DNA from: Archangium lansingense
GTDB lineage: Bacteria; Myxococcota; Myxococcia; Myxococcales; Myxococcaceae
Length of the DNA: 64,000 nucleotides
NCBI RefSeq assembly: GCF_026626635.1
Contig: NZ_JAPNKA010000001.1
Span: 10,710,501 to 10,774,500 of the forward strand
Reading direction: 5' to 3'
Part shown: positions 1 through 8,188 of the stretch, piece after piece
How positions within the stretch are numbered: the stretch's first letter is position 1
Layout of the letters: every line of letters starts with the position of its first letter
Program-made: the position numbers and the translations under genes
Notes under the pieces: generated by a model
What the model saw: only the letters and a program-made list of their open reading frames with translations
Told to the model about the DNA's origin: nothing
The model's database searches: none

Positions 1-24
1 CTCGAGAAGAACAAGCAGCAGTAG
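1..24 (+). CDS. C-terminal end of an upstream gene (partial)
   Basis: Reading from base 1, the codons give Leu-Glu-Lys-Asn-Lys-Gln-Gln followed by TAG at 22-24. A lysine/glutamine-rich tail followed directly by a REP-like palindrome is what a gene end looks like in this genome. Only seven codons are visible, so no function can be given and the reading could be chance. Confidence 0.35.
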   Translation, partial: LEKNKQQ

Positions 25-35
25 CCGCCCCCCTT

Positions 36-73
36 CCCTCTCCCCCCCGGGAGAGGGTCTGGGTGAGGGTATC
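36..73. repeat. REP-like palindromic repeat, copy 1
   Basis: CCCTCTCCC and GGGAGAGGG arms (36-44 and 49-57) surround a 4-base loop and are followed by a GGTGAGGGTATC tail. The same arm-plus-tail design recurs at 3487, inside the elements at 5456 and 15810, and at 34891. It sits just after a probable stop codon and may act as a transcript-end hairpin, but it has no T tract. Confidence 0.75.
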
Positions 74-161
74 AAGGCCTGCGCTCATCCCCGTGTGACG
101 CCCTCCTGGGAGCGGTGCGCCGGGGACATCTCCAGTCCGAGGAAGAGCAGCGGCGTGGCAA

Positions 162-974
162 CTACGCCACGCGGGGAGCCTTCTTCCCGCGCTTCGAGGC
201 CTTGGCGGGCGCGCCGTCGAAGATCTCCGTGGCGATGGCGGCGAGCATCTGAGCGCCAGTGCTGCTCGGGGCGTACTCCCAGATGGTCTTCCCGTGACTC
301 TGGGCTTCATCCACCTTGACGTTGTAGCCGAGCGGCGTGGCGGCGAGGGACTCAGGGAAGTAGGCCTTGAGGCGCTCGAGGATGGCGGTGGCGAGCGCGG
401 TGCGCCGGTAGAGGGTGGGCACGACCTTGGTGATGCGCAGCCCGGGGCGGCCCTCGGTCTCGGCGACCTGGCGAACGGTGTCAGCCACCTCGGCGCAGCC
501 ATCGAGCGCGAAGTACGTGAGGGCCACGGGCACCACCACCTCGGTGGCGGCCACGAGGATGTTGCGCGTGGTGATGCCCATGGACGGAGGTGCGTCGAAG
601 ACGATGACGTCGAAGCCAGCGGCCTCCGCGGGCTCCAGCCGCTCGGCGAGCCGGTACGCGCGGCGCTCGTCCTGGGCCACCACCAGGGGGAAGTCCGCCA
701 TCTCCTTGTAGGCGGGCAGGACGGACAGGCCCTCGATGGCCGAGGGCTGAATCACGTCCTCCAGGCGCACGGCCGGGTCGGTGAGCAGGTGGAAGACGTT
801 GCGCGGCAGGGTACGCACGTCCAGGCCGAGCGACTTGCCCGAGTGCCCCTGCGTGTCCAGGTCCACCAGGAGCACCTTGAGCCCGCGCTCTCTGGCGAGC
901 CACGCCGCGGTGTTGACCGCCAGCGTCGTCTTGCAGGTGCCACCCTTCTCGTTGATGAAGGCGATGCGCCGCAT
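162..974 (-). CDS. ParA/MinD-family ATPase
   Basis: A 270-residue cytoplasmic P-loop ATPase of the ParA superfamily, whose members position DNA, protein clusters or organelles by ATP-dependent dimerisation. The deviant Walker A motif KGGTCKTT is at residues 10-17 with the signature lysine, the Walker A' stretch VLLVDLDTQGHSG follows, and the Walker B region reads VIVFDAPPSMG. The C-terminus is basic (KASKRGKKAPRVA), which could bind DNA non-specifically as in other ParAs. ATG at 974 has GAGG about 7 bases upstream. The gene lies 9 bases after the small gene at 984-1295 and is probably cotranscribed with it. No parB or parS is adjacent, so it is an orphan ParA rather than a chromosome-partition locus. 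PomZ was considered, but no PomX- or PomY-like gene is present. Confidence 0.85.
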   Translation of the reverse strand: MRRIAFINEKGGTCKTTLAVNTAAWLARERGLKVLLVDLDTQGHSGKSLGLDVRTLPRNVFHLLTDPAVRLEDVIQPSAIEGLSVLPAYKEMADFPLVVAQDERRAYRLAERLEPAEAAGFDVIVFDAPPSMGITTRNILVAATEVVVPVALTYFALDGCAEVADTVRQVAETEGRPGLRITKVVPTLYRRTALATAILERLKAYFPESLAATPLGYNVKVDEAQSHGKTIWEYAPSSTGAQMLAAIATEIFDGAPAKASKRGKKAPRVA

Positions 975-983
975 GGGTGGCCT

Positions 984-1295
984 CTACTTCTTCCGGGCCG
1001 ACACCAGCGTGTCCAGCTTGGACTCCACCGAGGACAGTAGCCGCTCCAGGTCATCCACCTTGTTGCGCAGCTGCTCCACGTCCGCGCTGGAGGGCAGGTT
1101 CATCGCCGACAGTGCCGAGCGCAACGCTCCGTCCAGCGTGCCCTTGGCGGCCAGCGAGCGCGCCACCAGTGTCTGCACCGTCGCCACGAACTTCTCGTTG
1201 GACATGAGCTGCTGCGCCAGCTTGCCAACGCGCTCCTCGCCGGTCTCGACGAGCTTCTTCACCACCGGATTGTCTTTGAGCATGGGGGTATCCAT
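984..1295 (-). CDS. Small helical protein, phasin-like
   Basis: About 103 residues, almost entirely predicted helix. The C-terminal third is a heptad-like coiled coil (VEQLRNKVDDLERLLSSVES), and no signal peptide or membrane segment is seen. Helical stretches separated by an Ala/Leu-rich segment (VQTLVARSLAAKGTLDG) resemble phasin or PHA-granule regulator proteins, but the match is weak. ATG at 1295 was chosen; GTG at 1316 and ATG at 1283 are alternatives, none with a strong ribosome site. It is upstream of and 9 bases from the ParA gene, so it may be the adaptor or cargo partner of that ATPase. It diverges from the Get3-like pair that begins about 100 bases away. Confidence 0.6.
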   Translation of the reverse strand: MDTPMLKDNPVVKKLVETGEERVGKLAQQLMSNEKFVATVQTLVARSLAAKGTLDGALRSALSAMNLPSSADVEQLRNKVDDLERLLSSVESKLDTLVSARKK

Positions 1296-1394
1296 CGGTC
1301 CGCGGGTTTTCGACACGGGGGACGCGGAAGGTTCTGGAGAAAACGCGCGAACTCTGGAAGGACGCGACGCGACGTGTCAAGCGATGGAAGACAG

Positions 1395-2369
1395 ATGACA
1401 GAGCGCGTTGACAGGGGGGAGGGGCGTCCTTACGGTTCGCCGCTCCCGATGGCCGGCCTGCTCGACAAGAGGTTGTGGATCGTCTCTGGCAAGGGTGGCG
1501 TGGGCAAGAGCACCATCGCCGCAGCGCTGGCGTTGCGCTCGGCGCGCGCCGGTAGACGCACCCTGGTGTGTGAGATCAATACCCAGGAGCGCATCAGCCG
1601 CCTGCTCGGGCACAAGCCCGTGGGCCCCGAAGTGACGAAGTTGGAGGACAACCTCTGGGCGGTGGACGTGCGCCCCCAGGAGGCCATGCGCGAGTACGCG
1701 ATCATGGTCCTGCGCTTCGAGACCCTCTACAAGACGGTCTTCGAGAACAAGGTGGTGCGCTACTTCCTGCGCTTCATCCCCTCGCTGCAGGAGCTGGTGC
1801 TGCTGGGGAAGATTCTCTACCACGCGCAGGAGAAGCGGCCGGATGGAAGGCCGCTGTGGGACACCATCGTGATGGACGCGCCAGCCACGGGCCACGCCAT
1901 CACCTTCCTGCGGGTGCCGCAGGTGTTGCTGCAGACGCTGCCGCCCGGGCCGATGACTCGCGAGGCCATGAAGATGCGCGACATCCTCGAGGACCGGGCG
2001 GTGACGGCGGCGGTGCTGGTGTCCCTGCCGGAGGAGCTGCCGGTGAACGAGACGCTGGAGCTGCATGCGGCGCTGAAGGATCAGGTGAAGGTGCGCACGC
2101 ACGCGGCGGTGCTCAACGCGGCCTTCCTCGAGCGCTTCAACAAGGACGACCTGGAGGCCCTGGTGGACCAGCCGGAGCTGCTGGCGGTGGCACAGGCCCA
2201 CCACGACCGGGCAGCGCAGACGGTGCTGGCGGAGATGAAGCTGGAGCGCAACCTGCACGTGCCGGTGTACCAGGTGCCGCGCATCTTCACGCCGGACTTC
2301 GGCCGGCAGGCCATCGAGCAGGTGATGGGGTATCTGGAGCCCCTGGTGACGGGGAAGGACGGGGCATGA
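1395..2369 (+). CDS. Get3/ArsA-family ATPase, first subunit (BagA-like)
   Basis: About 324 residues. P-loop GKGGVGKST carries the signature lysine; the switch II region reads VMDAPATGHAI, close to the DTAPTGH of Get3. In eukaryotes Get3 delivers tail-anchored proteins and ArsA drives arsenite export. The paired arrangement here matches the mycobacterial Get3 homologues Rv3679/Rv3680 better than an ars operon, since no arsB, arsD or arsR is present and no clear metal CxxC pair is seen. ATG at 1395 is chosen because GGAAG lies 4 bases upstream; GTG at 1374 and ATG at 1449 are alternatives. The stop overlaps the start of the next gene (ATGA), so the two should be made together and probably form a heterodimer. 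Confidence 0.8.
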   Translation: MTERVDRGEGRPYGSPLPMAGLLDKRLWIVSGKGGVGKSTIAAALALRSARAGRRTLVCEINTQERISRLLGHKPVGPEVTKLEDNLWAVDVRPQEAMREYAIMVLRFETLYKTVFENKVVRYFLRFIPSLQELVLLGKILYHAQEKRPDGRPLWDTIVMDAPATGHAITFLRVPQVLLQTLPPGPMTREAMKMRDILEDRAVTAAVLVSLPEELPVNETLELHAALKDQVKVRTHAAVLNAAFLERFNKDDLEALVDQPELLAVAQAHHDRAAQTVLAEMKLERNLHVPVYQVPRIFTPDFGRQAIEQVMGYLEPLVTGKDGA

Positions 2370-3538
2370 ACGCGCTCTCCGAGGCCCTGAAGAAGAAGCG
2401 CGTCCTGGTGTGCGTCGGCTCGGGCGGCGTGGGGAAGACGACCATCTCGGCGACGCTGGCGTTGCGCTCGGCGGTGGATGGGCGCAGCAGCCTGGTGTGC
2501 ACCATCGACCCGGCCAAGCGGCTGGCCAACTCGCTGGGGCTCCATGCCCTGGGCAACGTGGAGGCCGAGGTCCCCGCTTCCGCGCTGGAGCCCCTGGGAC
2601 TCAAGCCCCGGGCCCGCCTCCACGCGATGATGCTGGACATGAAGCAGACGTGGGACGACCTCATCCTCAAGTACGCCCCACCGGACAAGCGCGAGAAGAT
2701 CCTCTCCAACCGCTTCTACCAGTCCCTCTCCAGCGCGCTCGCGGGCAGCCAGGAATACATCGCGATGGAGAAGCTGTGGGAGCTGCGCAACAAGCGCGAC
2801 TACGAGCTCATCGTGCTCGACACGCCGCCCACGGCGCACGCGCTGGACTTCCTCGAGGCCCCCAACCGGGTGCTGGACTTCCTCGACAACGAGGCGGCGA
2901 AGTGGCTGCTCACCCCGGCGCTGGCGGCGGGAAAGATTGGCCTGTCGCTCTTCAGCCTGGGCAGCAGCTACGCGGCGAAGACGATCTCCAAGTTCACCGG
3001 CACGGAGACGCTGCAGGAGCTGGCCGGCTTCATGATGGCCATCGCCCCGATGAACGAGAGCTTCCGGGAGCGGGCGCGTGGGGTGCGCGAGCTACTGGAG
3101 GCGGAGCAGACGGGCTTCGTGCTGGTGACGAGCCCCGGACGCGAGCGGCTGGACGAGGTGATGCACTTCCACCGGCTGCTGAAGCAGAACGAGATGGACG
3201 TGGTGGCGGTGGTGGTCAACCGGGTGCACCCGATGCCGGGGCCGCAGCTGTGGGAGGAGATGAAGGGACTGATTCCCGCCCGGCGCGCGAAGATGGAGGA
3301 GACGCTGCGGGAGCTGACCATCCTGGCCGAGCAGGACGCCCGGGGCATCGCCGAGCTACAGGCAGCGGTGGGTGGAACCCCGCTCATCCAGGTGCCGCGC
3401 TTCGAGATGGACGTGCACGAGATAGGAGCGCTGTGGAGAACGGGGCGCTACCTCATCGGTGACGAAGTGATTCCCAAGCCCACTTCCCCTCTCCCCTCGG
3501 GAGAGGGACGGGGTGAGGGTACCAGTTCCCCAGGTTGA
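2366..3538 (+). CDS. Get3/ArsA-family ATPase, second subunit (BagB-like)
   Basis: 390 residues. The P-loop is GSGGVGKTT: serine replaces the signature lysine that in this superfamily reaches across the dimer to the partner's ATP. Switch II reads VLDTPPTAHALDF, and TIDPAKRLANSLG and LHAMMLDMKQTWDD are also conserved in mycobacterial Rv3680-type proteins. Loss of the lysine here while the first subunit keeps it suggests an asymmetric heterodimer (inference). The start overlaps the previous stop by 4 bases. The last 17 or so residues (PTSPLPSGEGRGEG and following) are translated from a REP-like palindrome, so the ancestral stop was probably near the RYLIGDE segment. Confidence 0.8.
   Translation: MNALSEALKKKRVLVCVGSGGVGKTTISATLALRSAVDGRSSLVCTIDPAKRLANSLGLHALGNVEAEVPASALEPLGLKPRARLHAMMLDMKQTWDDLILKYAPPDKREKILSNRFYQSLSSALAGSQEYIAMEKLWELRNKRDYELIVLDTPPTAHALDFLEAPNRVLDFLDNEAAKWLLTPALAAGKIGLSLFSLGSSYAAKTISKFTGTETLQELAGFMMAIAPMNESFRERARGVRELLEAEQTGFVLVTSPGRERLDEVMHFHRLLKQNEMDVVAVVVNRVHPMPGPQLWEEMKGLIPARRAKMEETLRELTILAEQDARGIAELQAAVGGTPLIQVPRFEMDVHEIGALWRTGRYLIGDEVIPKPTSPLPSGEGRGEGTSSPG
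3487..3522. repeat. REP-like palindromic repeat, copy 2, inside a gene end
   Basis: Arms CCCTCTCCC and GGGAGAGGG with a CTC loop are followed by ACGGGGTGAGGGTAC. The repeat lies inside the reading frame of the second Get3-like gene and supplies its last residues before TGA at 3536. Confidence 0.8.
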
Positions 3539-3572
3539 ACCCCGGGAGCACCCTCCGGGCCCGGCCTCGAGC

Positions 3573-3597
3573 AACTGGTCCGACCATCGGACCAGTT
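3573..3597. terminator. Perfect inverted repeat between convergent genes
   Basis: AACTGGTCCGA, three loop bases, then TCGGACCAGTT: an 11-bp perfect stem between the Get3-like pair and the convergent endonuclease V gene. It lacks a T tract, so it is a structural stop or barrier candidate for both directions rather than a classic intrinsic terminator. Its symmetry could also be a protein site. Confidence 0.5.
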
Positions 3598-3625
3598 CGT
3601 GATGAGCGCGCCCGGAAGCCCCGCC

Positions 3626-4120
3626 TCACGAATCCCGGCACAACCGGTCCACCCGGTTGAGCAGCGTGGGGATGCGCGAGGCCCCGTGCATGTGCCGCAC
3701 ATGCTCCGCGGCCTCGCGAGCATCCACCCCCACCGCCGTCACGAACAGAGGACGCTGGCTCTGCCCGCGCAGCACCGGAACCGCGAGCTGGCTGGAGTGG
3801 AACGCCGTCTTGGCCACGCCGATGACGGGCACGCGCCGCCCGAGCGCCTCATACAGGTGCGCACCAAGCCCGGGCCGCTCTTCGTCCAGCCACACGTACC
3901 CGTCGATGACCACTGTCTCCAGTGGCTCCTGAAGGGTGGCGAGCACCTTCAACAGATGAGGCAGCTCGCGGCGGTAGAACTGGCCGGGCTCATAGGGCTC
4001 GGCGGGAGGGCCGCGCTCCACCACGTGCGAGGCCTCGGCGGCATCGGCCCAGTCCCGGAAGAGCACACAGGCGGCCACTGTGAGCTCAGGCCGGTAGTCC
4101 ACATCCATGCACGCCAACAT
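3626..4120 (-). CDS. nfi: Endonuclease V, short form
   Basis: 164 residues against about 220 for the usual family. Endonuclease V cuts one base 3' of deaminated adenine (inosine) in DNA or RNA to start repair. Visible family blocks, in order, are MDVDY (first catalytic Asp), YEPGQFYRRELPHLL (wedge and catalytic Glu), VVIDGYVWLDEERPGLG (third catalytic Asp, with DGY in place of the usual DGQG) and VPVIGVAKTAF. ATG at 4120 is chosen because AGGAGAG lies 4-5 bases upstream; the longer GTG/ATG options add a basic stretch unlike the family. The protein therefore starts almost at the first catalytic Asp, so the N-terminal strand is shortened. It converges with the Get3-like pair. Confidence 0.8.
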   Translation of the reverse strand: MLACMDVDYRPELTVAACVLFRDWADAAEASHVVERGPPAEPYEPGQFYRRELPHLLKVLATLQEPLETVVIDGYVWLDEERPGLGAHLYEALGRRVPVIGVAKTAFHSSQLAVPVLRGQSQRPLFVTAVGVDAREAAEHVRHMHGASRIPTLLNRVDRLCRDS

Positions 4121-4312
4121 CGTCTCTCCTCCAAGTGTCCACGGCACCGCCCGCCTGACCGCCCGGCGTCGAGCCATACGGGCGGGAAGCCCGGGTGGAG
4201 GTTAAGCTGCGGGCCGCTTGGGAACTCCGGGACAGCTCTCGCTGTCATGGAGGCTGGAAACGCGGACGGCCCCCCAGCGGGCCCCTGACGAGCTTTGCAG
4301 CGGAGGACATAC

Positions 4313-5440
4313 ATGTTGGCCACCTGGCGCAAGTGGGTGTTGGTGGGAGTTCTGGGCCTGGTGGGGTGTCGGACGACGGGCACGGCGGTGCGCGAGACGC
4401 CGGAGACGCCCCGGCAGCAAGTGCAGTTCGACCCCGTGACTGTGACGGCGGACCTGGAGCTGGCCTCGCTCAACGACGAGGAGCTGTTCGCGGGAGGCAC
4501 GTCGGCCTTCGCGGCCAACGACTTCGCCAAGGCGGCGCGCTACTTCGGGCGGCTGGCGGACTTCCATCCGCAGAGCAAGCACCGCGAGGAGGCGCTCTAC
4601 AACGCGGGCCTGGCGTACGAGCGGCTGGAGCATTGGGACGAGGCCTACCTGCGCTTCTCCGAGCTGGCGGACGCGGAGAAGGGCACGGGGGACGCGCTGG
4701 ACGCGGCCTTCCGCCTGGCCGAGACGCAGTACCACCTGGAGCGGTTCGCCGAGGCCGCGAAGGTGCTGGCGACCATCGCCAGGCGCGAGGACCTGCCGGT
4801 GAGCAAGCGCCTGGAGGCGCAGGTGCAGCAGGGCGTGTGCGAGCTGGAGACCGGGCAGAGTGAGAAGGCGGAGAAGACGCTGCGCCAGGCGCTCTCCACG
4901 TACGAGGCCCTGCAGGACAAGGATGAGGTCGAGGACTACTTCCCGGCGCAGGCGCACTTCTTCATCGGGGAGATCTACCGGCAGCACTACGACGCGGTGA
5001 AGCTGGACCCGGCCAAGGGCAGCGACGCGCTGGCCAACGACCTGAACTACAAGGCCGAGCTGCTGCTGTCGGCGCAGGGCAACTACCTGCGCGCCATCCG
5101 GGTGGGCAACGGCCACTGGGCGACGGCGGCCGGGTCGCAGATCGGCGCGCTCTACGAGAACCTCTATGAGCACCTGGTGAACTCGCCGGCCCCGGTGGAG
5201 CTGGACGCGGAGGAGGCGGTCATCTACCGCGAGGAGCTGCGCAAGAAGGTGCGGGTGCTGCTCACCAAGTCCATCAACATCTACGAGCGCACGCTGGAGG
5301 CGGCCGAGCGCATCGGCTCGCAGAATGCGTTCGTGGTCAAGACGCGCCAGAGCCTGGAGAAGATGAAGGCGCTGCTGCTGGCGGACACGGAGTCGGCACC
5401 GGAGCAGAGCGAGCCCGAGCAGTCCAAGCCGCACTCCTGA
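4313..5440 (+). CDS. Outer-membrane-type TPR lipoprotein
   Basis: 375 residues. A lipoprotein signal (basic MLATWRK, hydrophobic core, LVGC lipobox with Cys near residue 19) is followed by a run of tetratricopeptide repeats, for example AANDFAKAARYFGRLADFHPQSKHREEALYNAG split over two helices. No Asp follows the lipid cysteine (CRTT), which in the E. coli rule favours outer-membrane placement. ATG at 4313 has GGAGG 7 bases upstream. The TPR layout is typical of scaffold lipoproteins such as BamD-like or gliding-motility GltE-like proteins, but no glt genes are adjacent, so the role is unknown. It stands alone on this strand, followed by the repeat element. Confidence 0.75.
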   Translation: MLATWRKWVLVGVLGLVGCRTTGTAVRETPETPRQQVQFDPVTVTADLELASLNDEELFAGGTSAFAANDFAKAARYFGRLADFHPQSKHREEALYNAGLAYERLEHWDEAYLRFSELADAEKGTGDALDAAFRLAETQYHLERFAEAAKVLATIARREDLPVSKRLEAQVQQGVCELETGQSEKAEKTLRQALSTYEALQDKDEVEDYFPAQAHFFIGEIYRQHYDAVKLDPAKGSDALANDLNYKAELLLSAQGNYLRAIRVGNGHWATAAGSQIGALYENLYEHLVNSPAPVELDAEEAVIYREELRKKVRVLLTKSINIYERTLEAAERIGSQNAFVVKTRQSLEKMKALLLADTESAPEQSEPEQSKPHS

Positions 5441-5455
5441 GCGGGCCTCCCGCTC

Positions 5456-5631
5456 GTGGAGTGTCCACGAAGTCTTTGGACATAGTCCGCAGGCGCCGTG
5501 GATGTCCCCTCTCCCTCTGGGAGAGGGCTAGGGTGAGGGTCTTCCCTCTGTATGACGTCGCTGCAGCGAGAGCCACGCAGGGGACTACCCTCACCCCCCG
5601 CCCTCTCCCAGAGGGAGAGGGAGCATGCGCA
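5456..5631 (+). repeat. 176-bp intergenic element, copy A
   Basis: Contains two REP-like palindromes in opposite orientation, one CCCTCTCCC...GGGAGAGGGC with a GGGTGAGGGT tail and its mirror, around a central GACGTCGCTGCAGC segment. The inverted copy at 15810-15985 differs by one base (C/A near 5573). Beyond the core, 5632-5657 carries GTCCACGAA/TTCGTGGAC and ACTCCCAC, an inverted match to the left end (GTGGAGTGTCCACGAAGT), so the full unit 5456-5657 has terminal inverted repeats. It ends against the TAG of HK1. Confidence 0.9.
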
Positions 5632-5657
5632 GTCCACGAACTTCGTGGACACTCCCA

Positions 5658-8084
5658 CTAGGAAGCGTGCCGCGGCAGCCGCACCGTGAACGTCGTGCCT
5701 GCGGCCTCCTCGGAGCGCACCTCGATGGTGCCTCTGTGCGCGTGGACGATGTTGGCCACGATGAATAGCCCCAAGCCGATGCTGCGGCTGGCCGCGTCTC
5801 CTCCCAGCCTGCCCCGCGTCATCGGCTCGAACAGGCGCGGGAGGAGCTCGGGAGGAATGGGCCTGCCCGCGTTGTGCACGGAGAGCATGACGGTACCGTC
5901 CTCCCCCAGCGTCTCCATGCGAACAGGTGTTCCCGAGGGACTGTAGGCCAGTGCGTTGTTCACCAGATTGGTGATCACCTGGGCCAGCCGGTCCCCATCC
6001 CATTCGCCCGCGCCCTCCCCTCTCCCCACCACCTCCACCTCCCGATCCGGATGGGCGAGCCGCACCTCCTCCACCACTTGCCGGCAGTGGGAGTGGAAGT
6101 CGAGCGGCCTGCGCTCGAGGGGAATGCCTCCTCCGAGCCGGGCCCGGGTGAAGTCGAGCAGGTCGCGGATCATCCGGGTCGCCCGCTCCGTCGCTGCCGA
6201 GATGCGTGCGAGCCCCTTCGCCTGGCGCTCGCCCAGGTCCTCCTGCCGCAGCAGCGCCGCCACGGACAGGGTGATGGCGTTGAGGGGGTTGCGCAGGTCG
6301 TGGGAGACGATGCCGATGAGCTGCTCGGCGAACTCCGCGCGCTTCTGCGCCTCCTGCTGCTGATGCTTCCGCTCGGAGATGTCCTGGGCGGTGCCGATGA
6401 AGCGCACGGCCCGTCCTCCCTCGAAATAGGCGCGGCCAATGGAGCGGACCCAGCGCGCCCCCTGGCCCATCCGCCCCAGCGGGCGGAACTCGATGTCGTA
6501 CTCCCCGCCACTGGCCGGTTGCAGTGCCCACTCAACGGCCGTGCGCGCTCGCTCGCGGTCCTCCGGGTGGAGCGCCGCCATGAAGCCGTCGTACGTCACC
6601 TCCGACTCCAGGGGCAGCTCGAAGAGCGCCTTGCACCGATCGTCCCAGCGCAGAATGCCCGTCACCGGATTGAAGTCCCACGTCCCCAGCTCCGTCGCGC
6701 GCACCGCCATCCGCAGCCGGTCCTCGCTCGCCCGGAGCGCCTCACTCGCGGCCTTGCGCGCGGTGATGTCCTGCATCGCCCCCACCATCCGCACCGGCCT
6801 GCCACTCGCGTCCTGCTCGACGAGGCCGTGGTCGGTGACGTGGGCATAGCCGCCGTCCCGGAGAAGGAAGCGGTACTCGTCCCTCCACCGCAGCTCGCCA
6901 CGGGCGAGGGCCTCGTGAAAGCCGTGCACGACACGCTCGCGGTCCTCCGGGTGGATCTTGTCGCTCCAACTGGAGAAGGGCCCTCCGAGCTGCTCCCGGG
7001 TATATCCGAAGAGCTTCTCCACCACGCCGCTCCAGGTGATGGTGCCCGTCTGGATATTCCACTCCCAGATGGCATCGCTGATGGCCTCGGTGGCCAGCCG
7101 ATGGAGTGTCTCGGACTTGCGCAGCCGCTCATTGGTCTGCCGGAGTTGCTGGAGCAGGAGGGCCTTCTGGATGATGCCGGAGAGGTAATCCACCAGCGTC
7201 TCGAGATAGCGCTTCGCCTGGGGCTCGAAGGGACGGAGCTCCGCGATGCCCAGGTAGAACACCCCGAGCAGCTTGCCGTGCGGCCACAACCGCAGGCCCA
7301 GCAATGAGTGCAGGCCACTCTGGCGCACCCCCTCGGCCACCGCGGGGCCGGCACTCGCCGCGTCCGGCAGCTCCAGCGGCTCCTCGGAGGCGGCCAGGCT
7401 GGCCACGAAGGAGGGAGCGTCCACCGGCACGAGCTCGGTCTCGGTCTCGGTCAGTGCGCGCCACCTGCCCGTGTACGTGGCGGGAATGAGTGTCCGTCCA
7501 CCCGAGCCCAGGAGCAGGAGCGCGGCCCCATCCGCCCGCATGGCCTCCTGCACCACCTCCACCAGGGCACCCAGCCGCTCCTCGAGCGGGATGGAGTGCT
7601 CGTCCTCTCCCATCACCTCGGACGCCAGCGCGTTGAGGCGGAGCAGGAAGCGCTTCTCGCGCTGCCGATCCTCCTGCGAGTAGCCGCTGAAGGTGACAAC
7701 CACCTGGTCCATGGCCCCCTTGAGTTCCTCGAACAGGAGCCGCGTGTCCTCCTGCGAGGGCTGCTGCTCCAGGGGAAGATCCTCCCAGAGGCCGGAGATG
7801 AGACGGCCCATGAGGACGTACTCGCTCGTCACCTCTTCCTGGTTGAAGCCCAACCGCACGCGCTGGCCGATGTGCGTCTCCTCCAGACGCCTCGCCGTCT
7901 TCGTGGTGTCGCCCCGATGGCCCTGCCGGGAGATGGCCGCCAGGGTCGAGAGGTATTCGGGGAAGGTGTCGGTCCGCTCATACGGGGAGAGACCCCGGGC
8001 GGCATCCAACCTGCCCACCTCCTCCGTATAGCGCTCGATGAGCCGCTCCCGGTTCTTCTCGATGAACTCCGCGACCGTCGTCAT
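5658..8084 (-). CDS. Sensor histidine kinase HK1 (RsbRD_N-like, GAF, PAS, PAS, HisKA, HATPase)
   Basis: 808 residues, no membrane segment, so a cytoplasmic sensor. Approximate domains: helical RsbRD N-terminal-like domain 5-150, GAF 165-308, PAS 325-440, PAS 448-570, HisKA with GIVSHDLRNPLNA near 590-600 (phospho-His in SHDLRNP), and HATPase from about 698 with NLVNNAL (N box) and GLGLFI (G2 box). The GAF and PAS domains could bind small ligands or cofactors; the signal is unknown. ATG at 8084 has GAGGAAGG upstream and is preferred to the longer GTG-type start. No receiver-domain gene is adjacent, so its partner is elsewhere. The 176-bp repeat unit abuts its stop codon. Confidence 0.9.
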   Translation of the reverse strand: MTTVAEFIEKNRERLIERYTEEVGRLDAARGLSPYERTDTFPEYLSTLAAISRQGHRGDTTKTARRLEETHIGQRVRLGFNQEEVTSEYVLMGRLISGLWEDLPLEQQPSQEDTRLLFEELKGAMDQVVVTFSGYSQEDRQREKRFLLRLNALASEVMGEDEHSIPLEERLGALVEVVQEAMRADGAALLLLGSGGRTLIPATYTGRWRALTETETELVPVDAPSFVASLAASEEPLELPDAASAGPAVAEGVRQSGLHSLLGLRLWPHGKLLGVFYLGIAELRPFEPQAKRYLETLVDYLSGIIQKALLLQQLRQTNERLRKSETLHRLATEAISDAIWEWNIQTGTITWSGVVEKLFGYTREQLGGPFSSWSDKIHPEDRERVVHGFHEALARGELRWRDEYRFLLRDGGYAHVTDHGLVEQDASGRPVRMVGAMQDITARKAASEALRASEDRLRMAVRATELGTWDFNPVTGILRWDDRCKALFELPLESEVTYDGFMAALHPEDRERARTAVEWALQPASGGEYDIEFRPLGRMGQGARWVRSIGRAYFEGGRAVRFIGTAQDISERKHQQQEAQKRAEFAEQLIGIVSHDLRNPLNAITLSVAALLRQEDLGERQAKGLARISAATERATRMIRDLLDFTRARLGGGIPLERRPLDFHSHCRQVVEEVRLAHPDREVEVVGRGEGAGEWDGDRLAQVITNLVNNALAYSPSGTPVRMETLGEDGTVMLSVHNAGRPIPPELLPRLFEPMTRGRLGGDAASRSIGLGLFIVANIVHAHRGTIEVRSEEAAGTTFTVRLPRHAS

Positions 8085-8188
8085 GCCGTGGACCTTCCTC
8101 GCCCCCGAAGGTGCTGAAGACCCACGTCTCACGCCAGTACGGCGAGGGAGAGGCGTTGTCCTTTCAACGCGTCCCCGGCCGCTCGGGA

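Noticed and set aside
162..974. PomZ/AgmE cell-division ATPase identity for the ParA-like gene
   Set aside because: No PomX- or PomY-like genes nearby, and the protein is shorter than PomZ; only the general ParA family is supported.
1395..3538. Arsenic resistance (arsA) operon
   Set aside because: No arsB, arsD or arsR; no convincing metal-binding cysteines; the pairing fits bacterial Get3 homologues better.
4313..5440. Gliding-motility lipoprotein GltE identity
   Set aside because: TPR lipoprotein design fits, but no glt/agl gene is adjacent and length and motifs are not decisive.
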